Shown here: piece by piece, positions 58,729 through 64,000 of the stretch
Numbering within the stretch: the stretch's first letter is position 1
How the letters are laid out: each line of letters begins with the position of its first letter
DNA from: Novosphingobium lentum NBRC 107847
GTDB lineage: Bacteria; Pseudomonadota; Alphaproteobacteria; Sphingomonadales; Sphingomonadaceae
Direction of reading: 5' to 3'
DNA length: 64,000 nt
NCBI RefSeq assembly: GCF_001590965.1
Contig: NZ_BCTW01000014.1
Coordinates: 62,001 to 126,000 of the forward strand
Notes under the pieces: generated by a model
Seen by the model: only the letters and a program-made list of their open reading frames with translations
What the model was told of the DNA's origin: nothing
The model's database searches: none
Program-made: the position numbers and the translations under genes

Positions 58729-59466
58729 TCAAGAGCCGGCGATGCGGCGGCCGAAGCCACCGCCCGGACGGATCGCACCCAGCGAGCGTGACGCGCCGAC
58801 CGCCGGAGCCGTGGAACCCGGTGCCGCGAACACGGTGCGGCGGAAGTTCTTTTCCAGCCGCTCGGAAATGTAGTTCCACAGCACAGTGATCTCGTTGGCC
58901 GAACGGCCGTTGGGATCGACTTCCATCACGGTGCGGCCATCGATCATCGACGCCGCGAAATCGGTGCGGTGGTGCAGGGTAATGGGGGCGACGGTGCCGT
59001 GCTGCGACAGCGCGACGGCGGCCTCTGCGGTGATCTTGGCCTTGGGCGTGGCGCCGTTGACCACGAAGATCAGCGGCTTGCCGGCGCGATCGCACAGATC
59101 GACCGTGGCGCCGACAGCGCGCAGATCGTGGGGGCTGGGGCGCGTGGGCACGACGATCAGTTCGGCGACCGAGATCACCGACTGGATCGCCATGGTGATC
59201 GCGGGCGGGGTATCGATCACCGCCAGCTTGAAGCCCTGCTGGCGCAATGTGGCCAGATCGGCGGCCAGCCGGGCCACCGTGGTTTGCGCAAACGCGGGAT
59301 ATTCCGCTTCACGTTCGTTCCACCAATCCGACAGCGAACCTTGCGGATCGATGTCGATCAGCACGACGGGGCCGGCGCCGGCGCGTTGCGCCTGGACCGC
59401 AAGATGACCCGACAGGGTCGTCTTGCCCGAACCACCTTTTTGTGAAGCCAATGCCAAAACGCGCAA
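58729..59466 (-). CDS. Orphan ParA/MinD-family ATPase
   Basis: A Walker-type ATPase of 245 residues, related to plasmid and chromosome segregation ParA. It has the deviant Walker A SQKGGSGKTTL near residue 8, LIDIDPQGSLSDWW, and the Walker B region LAVIDTPPA. I take the TTG at 59466 as start (MRVLALASQKGG) because AGGGGG lies 5 bp upstream; the frame is open further up without a good site. The C-terminal 35 residues are Gly/Ala-rich. There is no parB or mnm/rsmG context, so it is not the main chromosomal parA. Confidence 0.88.
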   Translation of the reverse strand: MRVLALASQKGGSGKTTLSGHLAVQAQRAGAGPVVLIDIDPQGSLSDWWNEREAEYPAFAQTTVARLAADLATLRQQGFKLAVIDTPPAITMAIQSVISVAELIVVPTRPSPHDLRAVGATVDLCDRAGKPLIFVVNGATPKAKITAEAAVALSQHGTVAPITLHHRTDFAASMIDGRTVMEVDPNGRSANEITVLWNYISERLEKNFRRTVFAAPGSTAPAVGASRSLGAIRPGGGFGRRIAGS

Positions 59467-59741
59467 ATCAACCCCCTGAAGCCAAAGCGCCTGAACAGGG
59501 CAATCGCAGATGACCTTAAATTTTTGGTTAACCTCGAAGCGGATCGTGCGCTTTTGTCGCATGCCGTAGCGAAAATCCGGCCCGTTCCTGGCGCGATAAA
59601 GGCTTTGCTAATCGTTGATTGACTATGGCAGTTTGCATGTGGGGGTGCCCGTTGCCGTCGTTTGCGATCAAACGGCGGGTGGAGCCGGACATTCGGGTTA
59701 ACCACCGCGCACGCCCGTGCCGGTGCGCAAAGGGACAAGAC

Positions 59742-60911
59742 ATGCGCCATACCGCGACCATGCTCGCTGCGACTGTGCTGGCTGCAACCGGCGCAGTGGG
59801 ATGCGCCGTCACCGCGCGCGCCGACGTCAAGACCGGCGTCGATGCCTGGTCGCACGGCGATTATGCCGCCGCGATCAAGCAATGGCAGGTTCCCGCCGCC
59901 ACCGGCGATCCCGATGCGCAGTTCAATCTCGCGCAGGCGTACAAGATGGGGCGCGGCGTGCCGCTCGATCTCAAGAAGGCCGAAGAACTGTACCGCCGCG
60001 CCGCCGAACAGGGCCACCTGCAGGCGGGCGACAACTATGGCCTGCTGCTGTTCCAGACCGGGCGCCGGCAGGAAGCCATGCCCTGGCTGACCGCTTCGGC
60101 CGGACGGGGCGAGCCGCGCGCGCAATACGTGCTGGGCATCGCGCATTTCAACGGCGACATGGTGCCCAAGGACTGGGTCCGCGCTTATGCACTGATGAGC
60201 CGCGCCGCGTCGATGGGCCTGCCGCAGGCGACCACCAGCCTCGCCACGATGGACACCATCATCCCGCTCGACCAGCGCCAGGAAGGCGTGGCGATGGCGG
60301 CCCAGCTCGAACAGCAGGCCGATGCCACCCGCCACCGCCAGCTCGCGTCGGCGGATCTGGGCGTGAAAGGCGCCGCGCCTGCTGCGATCCGCCCGTCGCC
60401 GATCCGTCCTTCCATGGTGCCCGCACCGGTCGCTCCCACGCCGGTGCCGCCGTCGACCGAAACCGGGCTGACGCGCATGCCCGAGGTTGCGCCGCCGCCC
60501 GCGCCGGTCATGGCAGGCGCCGATTATGCCAACCCGGTGGCCGTGTCCTCGCAAGACAGCCGCGGCGGCAAGCACATTCGCGTGCCGGGCCGGGCCGCAG
60601 AAACGCCGGCACCGCACGTCGCGGCCGCCGCGCCGATGCCCGTGATGCACACCGCCCCGGCCAAGGCGATCCCCGCTTCCGGCGGCGGCTGGCGCGTCCA
60701 GCTGGGCGCGTTCGGGCAGCGCGCGAACGCCGACGCGCTGTGGGCGCGGGTCGGCAAGCGCGCGGAACTCGCCGGTCACGAGCGCATCGACGTACCCGGC
60801 GGCGCGGTCACGCGGCTGCAGGCGGGCGGCTTTGCCGGCCAGGCCGATGCCGACCGGACTTGCGCCGCGCTGAAAGCCGCCTCGGTCGTGTGCCTGCCAG
60901 TCAAGCCCTGA
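59742..60911 (+). CDS. Sel1-repeat and SPOR-domain protein
   Basis: An exported 389-residue protein. Signal peptide ATMLAATVLAATGAVGCAVTARA contains a Cys but no clean lipobox. Sel1/TPR-like repeats occupy about residues 25-170 (YAAAIKQWQVPAATGDPDAQ, LGIAHFNGDMVPKDWVRAY). A Pro/Ala linker and a C-terminal SPOR domain follow (WRVQLGAFGQRANADALWARV, VTRLQAGGFAGQADADRTC). The ATG at 59742 follows AAAGGGA. It diverges from the ParA operon across 275 bp, and its architecture mirrors the TPR-SPOR lipoprotein of that operon. Confidence 0.82.
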   Translation: MRHTATMLAATVLAATGAVGCAVTARADVKTGVDAWSHGDYAAAIKQWQVPAATGDPDAQFNLAQAYKMGRGVPLDLKKAEELYRRAAEQGHLQAGDNYGLLLFQTGRRQEAMPWLTASAGRGEPRAQYVLGIAHFNGDMVPKDWVRAYALMSRAASMGLPQATTSLATMDTIIPLDQRQEGVAMAAQLEQQADATRHRQLASADLGVKGAAPAAIRPSPIRPSMVPAPVAPTPVPPSTETGLTRMPEVAPPPAPVMAGADYANPVAVSSQDSRGGKHIRVPGRAAETPAPHVAAAAPMPVMHTAPAKAIPASGGGWRVQLGAFGQRANADALWARVGKRAELAGHERIDVPGGAVTRLQAGGFAGQADADRTCAALKAASVVCLPVKP

Positions 60912-60932
60912 TGATGGTCAAGCCCTGATGAT
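60900..60932. repeat. Tandem duplication over a stop codon
   Basis: GTCAAGCCCTGATGAT occurs at 60900-60915 and again at 60917-60932. The first copy encodes the last codons and stop of the Sel1-SPOR gene (VKP-stop), so the duplication lies just beyond the gene and is neutral. Confidence 0.85.
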
Positions 60933-60959
60933 ACGTAGAGCGCCGACATCGCCGCACGC

Positions 60960-62213
60960 TTGATCGAACCGCCGTCCGCCCCGGGCGAGGCGCCCGCGCG
61001 CATCGCCAGCCTCGATTTCGTGCGCGGCTGCGCGATCCTGGGCATCCTGGCGATCAACGTGACCGGGTTCTGGGGGCCAGAGGTCGCGTCCTATTCCCCC
61101 CGCCTGCCCCACCCCGAACCCGGCGCAACGCCATGGTTCGCGTTCGCCTTCGTGGTGTTCGAGGGCAAGATGCGCGCGCTGTTCACGCTGCTGTTCGGGG
61201 CGAGCATGATGCTGTTCATCGCTGCGGCGGAGCGGCGCGGTCGCAACGGCGATCTGATGCAGGCGCGCCGCCTGCTGTGGCTCGCCGCGTTCGGCTACCT
61301 CCACTACCTGCTGCTGTGGTGGGGCGACATCCTGTTCGCCTATGCCGTGTGCGGCGCGGCGGCGCTGGTGGTGCGGCGCCTGCCCGCAGGCGCGCTGGCG
61401 GCGGCGGGGCTGGTGCTGTTCATCGGCGCACACGGACTGGGCAGCGCGGCGGGCCTTCCGGGCATTGCCGCCGAGCAGCGCGTGCTGGCGGGCACCGCCA
61501 CGCCGAACGAGCGCGCGGACGAAGCGGCGATGACCGCGCGCATCGCCGGGATGGTCACCTATGACGAGCGCGTGCTGCACCAGGGCTTTGCGCAAGCTGC
61601 GCAAACCCGCTGGCAGCAACGCCCGGCGCAACCGCTCGATGTCGCGCAGATCACCTTCAGCGAGACGCTGCCGCTGATGCTGATCGGCATGGCGCTGCAG
61701 ATCAGCGGGTTCTTTGCCGGCGGCTGGAACCGCCGTGCGCTGCAACGCACCGCGATCATCGGGATCGGCGCGGGCGGCGCGATGACGCTGGCGCTGCTCG
61801 GCTGGCTGTGGCGCCACGACTTTCCGCCGCGCGCGATGTTCGACGCGATCAACCATTGGACGCAAGTGCCGCACCTGCTGGTGGCGACCGGGTATGCTGC
61901 CGCGCTGGTGCTGCTGTGGCCACGCCTTGCGCACCGTGCCCTGGCGCAGCGGATCGCGGCAGCGGGGCGCACCGCGTTCAGCAACTACATCGGCACCACC
62001 ATCGCGATGAGCGCGATCTTCTGCGGCTGGGGGCTGGGCCTGGCCGACGCCACCCCGCGCGCCGCGCTGCCGCTGTTCGTGGTGCTGGGCTGGGCGGCGA
62101 TGCTGGCATGGCCGCAATGGTGGCTGGCGCGCTTCGGGCAAGGCCCGCTCGAAGCGCTGTGGCGCAAGCTGACGTGGCTGGGGGTCGAACGGAGAGCCCA
62201 GGCGACCGCGTAA
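60960..62213 (+). CDS. DUF418 (YeiB-type) integral membrane protein
   Basis: A polytopic membrane protein of 417 residues with about eight to ten hydrophobic segments. The N-terminal motif RIASLDFVRGCAILGILAIN and the C-terminal half (AAGRTAFSNYIGTTI, WWLARFGQGPLEALWR) are hallmarks of the DUF418/YeiB family, which is related to membrane acyltransferases; its reaction is unknown. The frame opens with TTG at 60960, without a clear ribosome-binding site. The last codons read WLGVERRAQATA, and the acquired-looking region begins soon after its stop. Confidence 0.85.
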   Translation: MIEPPSAPGEAPARIASLDFVRGCAILGILAINVTGFWGPEVASYSPRLPHPEPGATPWFAFAFVVFEGKMRALFTLLFGASMMLFIAAAERRGRNGDLMQARRLLWLAAFGYLHYLLLWWGDILFAYAVCGAAALVVRRLPAGALAAAGLVLFIGAHGLGSAAGLPGIAAEQRVLAGTATPNERADEAAMTARIAGMVTYDERVLHQGFAQAAQTRWQQRPAQPLDVAQITFSETLPLMLIGMALQISGFFAGGWNRRALQRTAIIGIGAGGAMTLALLGWLWRHDFPPRAMFDAINHWTQVPHLLVATGYAAALVLLWPRLAHRALAQRIAAAGRTAFSNYIGTTIAMSAIFCGWGLGLADATPRAALPLFVVLGWAAMLAWPQWWLARFGQGPLEALWRKLTWLGVERRAQATA

Positions 62214-62231
62214 CTGTTAACCCTGCCCCAG

Positions 62232-62251
62232 AGACACGGTATTCCGTGTCC
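62232..62251. repeat. Palindrome AGACACGG-TATT-CCGTGTCC, left border copy
   Basis: A near-perfect hairpin with a 4-nt loop, 19 bp after the DUF418 stop. Read on the minus strand it is GGACACGG-AATA-CCGTGTCT, one loop base and one terminal base different from the element at 63860-63881. Elements of this form are often found near REP-associated tyrosine transposases (general knowledge). Confidence 0.75.
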
Positions 62252-62274
62252 CTGCCGACCCAAGGAGAACCGCC

Positions 62275-62388
62275 ATGCGAAACCGGCTGGTTCAAGCGAT
62301 GCAAGTGCTGAGAAATTATGGCAATTATATACTCGAGAAAGCAAATTCGACGTGGCGCAGGATTCGGGACAGGCCGAAGCTTCACTGA
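62275..62388 (+). CDS. Possible 37-residue basic peptide
   Basis: A short frame MRNRLVQAMQVLRNYGNYIL followed by 17 mostly basic residues. CAAGGAGAACCGCC places a near-ideal AGGAGA 6 bp before the ATG. It overlaps the longer frame at 62318 in another phase, so at most one of the two may be used, or they are coupled. It resembles nothing I know. Confidence 0.35.
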   Translation: MRNRLVQAMQVLRNYGNYILEKANSTWRRIRDRPKLH

Positions 62389-62530
62389 CGTAGAGATTAC
62401 TCCTGCAATGATTGAGGCAGGTGTCGAGGTGCTATCGGAAGCGTATTTGGGCGATGACCTTTCGCGCATGGCCGGCCGAATATTCGTTGCTATGCAAAGT
62501 GAGTCTCTGCTTCAGTTACCATCTGGATGA
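62318..62530 (+). CDS. Small hypothetical protein (70 residues)
   Basis: A frame with the segment VEITPAMIEAGVEVLSEAYL and then a short amphipathic C-terminal helix. Short proteins with an ITPEMIEAG-like core are recurrent in sphingomonad and phage-derived gene sets, so this may be real. It lacks its own good ribosome-binding site and might be translated by re-initiation from the 62275 frame. Its last 41 bp overlap the convergent HEPN-like gene. Base composition is clearly lower in G+C than in the genes to the left. Confidence 0.45.
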   Translation: MAIIYSRKQIRRGAGFGTGRSFTDVEITPAMIEAGVEVLSEAYLGDDLSRMAGRIFVAMQSESLLQLPSG

Positions 62531-63077
62531 TCCAAGCGAGACCGGTCTCTCCGACGTGGAGAGGGGACAAATCTTGTATTATCTGCCCTTTGTGTGAGAT
62601 CGGCGCGCCATATATCTTTTGCCTATCTCTGTTCCGCACTTCGGTGAGTGCGGGACCCGGACCCTGCCATGCGACGATTTCCAATGGGACGCCTGTATCA
62701 GCGTCACAAGCGAACCAACGCCCTAGGCTAGGATCGGGTGGCAAAATACGTTGGCCTGGCAAAACTTTGTACAGGTGCTCTCCGCCTGACATTGTGACGG
62801 ATCGAATTAGGCCATGATGCTCGTCATTGCGGGCTTCGTATAGGTATTGGACGACACCATCTCGGCGACGTTCGGCGTTTTTCCGTCCCAGCCAGTTTTC
62901 GGCTTTTTTGGATGGCGGCGTGGCCTCGTTGAACACGGTGAATACGCCGTGGAAACCTAGTAAAAAGACGTGCCAATGGTCCGAAAATTCCTCAAAGTTT
63001 GCCGCTTGCCCGAGGGATTGGATCGCTCTCTCTGCTATGCGAAGCCTGGACTTGGCTAAGTCGAGGGGATGCTCCAT
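62490..63077 (-). CDS. HEPN-like protein with RX4H motif, function unknown
   Basis: A protein of about 195 residues in a lower-G+C segment. It is mainly helical at the N-terminus, with conserved-looking aromatic spacing (FSDHWHVFLLGFHGVFTVFNE, then W, then EARNDEHHGL). The R-N-D-E-H-H stretch near residues 83-88 fits the RX4-6H signature of HEPN domains, many of which are RNases in toxin or phage-defence systems. The C-terminal half is beta-rich and unassigned. A GTG at 63086 is an alternative start. The family call is an inference from pattern only. No antitoxin is recognised. Confidence 0.5.
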   Translation of the reverse strand: MEHPLDLAKSRLRIAERAIQSLGQAANFEEFSDHWHVFLLGFHGVFTVFNEATPPSKKAENWLGRKNAERRRDGVVQYLYEARNDEHHGLIRSVTMSGGEHLYKVLPGQRILPPDPSLGRWFACDADTGVPLEIVAWQGPGPALTEVRNRDRQKIYGAPISHKGQIIQDLSPLHVGETGLAWIIQMVTEAETHFA

Positions 63078-63192
63078 GACTGACACCGATCAAACGAAAG
63101 AGGACTAGGTTCTAGAGCGGATGCTGCGGACCCCGCCGAAGCAGCACACCACGGAGGGTAAGCCGGGACGGGCCGAAGCCCGCCCCAACCTT

Positions 63193-63288
63193 TCACGCAA
63201 GAAACAAGGTGATCAGGCCCACTAGCGCCCAGAGGCATTTGTGGACGGTTACATCAATGTTCCACGTTACCGTGGTTCGGGTTTTCAT
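63193..63288 (-). CDS. Possible 31-residue single-span membrane peptide
   Basis: MKTRTTVTWNIDVTVHKCLW followed by the hydrophobic ALVGLITLFLA. It has a polar, basic N-terminal half and a C-terminal membrane-like half, as in small toxin-like or holin-like peptides. GGGGGATC lies 10 bp before the ATG. It is on the same strand as, and about 115 bp upstream of, the HEPN-like gene. There is no homologue I can name. Confidence 0.4.
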   Translation of the reverse strand: MKTRTTVTWNIDVTVHKCLWALVGLITLFLA

Positions 63289-63369
63289 TGGATGATCCCC
63301 CGAGCCGCGACGCGCCGCTGGCCCGAAAGGGTTTGCGGTTAGGCCCCGGACGAACGGATAAGCCCCCGT

Positions 63370-63552
63370 TCACCGGATGACGGACTCACCATTCATGGTC
63401 ATGAGCCACTCATGATGAAGCGAAGTAGACTCCATTGGAACGCGCTCGGCGGCAGCGTAGACGCCCGTTTTGCCCGGCGGCGGCATCTGGTGGCCCTTGC
63501 AGGTCCAGACACGCCCTTTCTGTTCCTTTGGCTTCGCCTTGCACCAATCCAC
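63370..63552 (-). CDS. Weak candidate ORF, 60 residues
   Basis: A frame containing RVWTCKGHQMPPPGKTGVYA, opening at a GTG with no convincing ribosome-binding site and an in-frame stop four codons upstream. Composition is less skewed than expected for a chance frame. It could be a gene fragment left by an insertion. Apart from this, 63289-63685 holds nothing that I can support. Confidence 0.2.
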   Translation of the reverse strand: MDWCKAKPKEQKGRVWTCKGHQMPPPGKTGVYAAAERVPMESTSLHHEWLMTMNGESVIR

Positions 63553-63685
63553 GTGTTCGCTGGTCTAGGGCGAGTGCTTCCCGGTACAGGCGAATGGTGG
63601 GTAGTATTCGCGCAAGAGTCGAGTCAGTTAACCGCTTGTCCGGCGCTTGCGCCTCTCCCCAATCTGGCGGGGTGGCTTGTAGTGA

Positions 63686-63850
63686 TCAGGTGGCGAGCCT
63701 GTCAGTCCGCCGATAGGTGAGGCGCTTGCCGTCGATGTCCTTCAAGGCTTCATCGGCGCGCTCGCCATTGGTGATGGTGGGGGAGTTGAAGCGGAAGTCG
63801 AACTCAACGGTGTTGCGGCCAAGGTGCGCTTGGTTATGGTGATACTTTAC
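63686..63850 (-). pseudogene. C-terminal remnant of an IS1595-family (ISXO2-like) transposase
   Basis: About 54 codons after an in-frame TAA read TVEFDFRFNSPTITNGERAD and end EALKDIDGKRLTYRRTD. This matches the characteristic end of ISXO2-type transposases (EFDFRYNNR...RAD.AL.G..GKRLTYRRTD) from family knowledge. The DDE core and the upstream part of the gene are missing, so the fragment is not functional. Its stop codon is at 63686-63688. Confidence 0.75.
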
Positions 63851-63859
63851 TTACTGGCG

Positions 63860-63881
63860 GGGACACGGAACACCGTGTCCC
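63860..63881. repeat. Palindrome GGGACACGG-AACA-CCGTGTCCC, right border copy
   Basis: A perfect 9-bp stem with a 4-nt loop, 10 bp beyond the upstream boundary of the transposase remnant. It is almost identical to the element at 62232-62251 when one of them is inverted, and the two bracket the low-G+C segment. Confidence 0.8.
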
Positions 63882-63945
63882 GACGACAGCTTCAGCATAT
63901 CGCGCCGCATTTCCTACAAGCCCCGCCCGCGCTATCATCGCCGCG

Positions 63946-64000
63946 ATGCTGCAATCTCGCCCAACCCCTTGCCCGACAACGATATTCGCCGTCACCGCTG
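63946..64000 (+). CDS. mnmE: Probable start of tRNA modification GTPase MnmE (partial)
   Basis: Only 18 codons are visible, from the ATG at 63946 to the right edge. After a short variable leader they read TTIFAVTA. MnmE/TrmE proteins begin with (D)TIFAVTA-like sequence, part of the N-terminal folate-binding domain, and act with MnmG on wobble uridines. The call rests on this short motif alone and needs the next window. Confidence 0.5.
   Translation, partial: MLQSRPTPCPTTIFAVTA

Noticed and set aside
63412..63720. A 102-codon plus-strand frame with several hydrophobic stretches
   Set aside because: No ribosome-binding site, overlaps the transposase remnant on the other strand, and no recognisable pattern; probably chance.

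Overview
The window is a G+C-rich stretch of chromosome from an alphaproteobacterium, most likely of the order Sphingomonadales (Novosphingobium or a close relative). This rests on the gene content: a ChpT-type histidine phosphotransferase, a petABC cytochrome bc1 operon, a PyrB/degenerate-PyrC pair, an Oar-like TonB receptor, an orphan ParA next to SPOR-domain proteins, and palindromic intergenic repeats of a kind common in that group. Gene density is high and most genes are housekeeping. Many neighbours overlap by 4 bp (ATGA or GTGA), which suggests translational coupling.

Layout. 1-4.8 kb: rpmI-rplT, an AraC-type regulator, then pheS-pheT (pheT runs off the left edge), all on the minus strand. 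4.98-6.26 kb: hisN-like phosphatase followed by a gamma-glutamylcyclotransferase-fold gene that appears to lack a normal start codon. 6.5-16.3 kb: a second AraC regulator, prs, nadE-gltX, glnD and an acyl-CoA ligase. 16.4-22 kb: lgt with a MidA-like methyltransferase, petABC with a strong terminator, and apt. 22-24.4 kb: a REP-like repeat and an ADP-forming acyl-CoA ligase behind a perfect palindrome. 24.5-32.6 kb: tRNA-Gly and a complete kdpFABCDE potassium-uptake operon, including the 29-residue KdpF and a possible upstream leader peptide.

32.6-41.3 kb: gloA, a metallophosphoesterase convergent with and overlapping rnpB (RNase P RNA), ampD, chpT, a JAMM protease, an RluA-type pseudouridine synthase, rpoH, an outer-membrane protein, mtgA and a secreted PPC-like protein. 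41.4-46.2 kb: a 1112-residue TonB-dependent receptor divergent from a CDF metal exporter. 46.2-54.2 kb: a SIMPL protein, clpX, clpP, a CHAP-domain protein, trigger factor with an odd His-rich/Lys-Ala tail, tRNA-Leu, a small proline-rich protein and sppA. 54.3-56.6 kb: pyrB and a dihydroorotase homologue without its metal-site HxH. 56.6-60.9 kb: a ParA / ribbon-helix-helix-like / TPR-SPOR lipoprotein operon divergent from a Sel1-SPOR gene. 60.96-62.2 kb: a DUF418 membrane protein.

The last 1.7 kb (about 62.25-63.88 kb) is different. It has lower G+C and sparse small genes: a HEPN-like protein with an RX4H motif, a 31-residue membrane peptide and two short plus-strand frames. It also holds a decayed IS1595-type transposase end, and near-identical GGGACACGG hairpins lie at both borders. 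It looks like an acquired insert between the DUF418 gene and what appears to be the start of mnmE at the right edge. The insert and the ParA/SPOR cluster are the best places to look for something undescribed.
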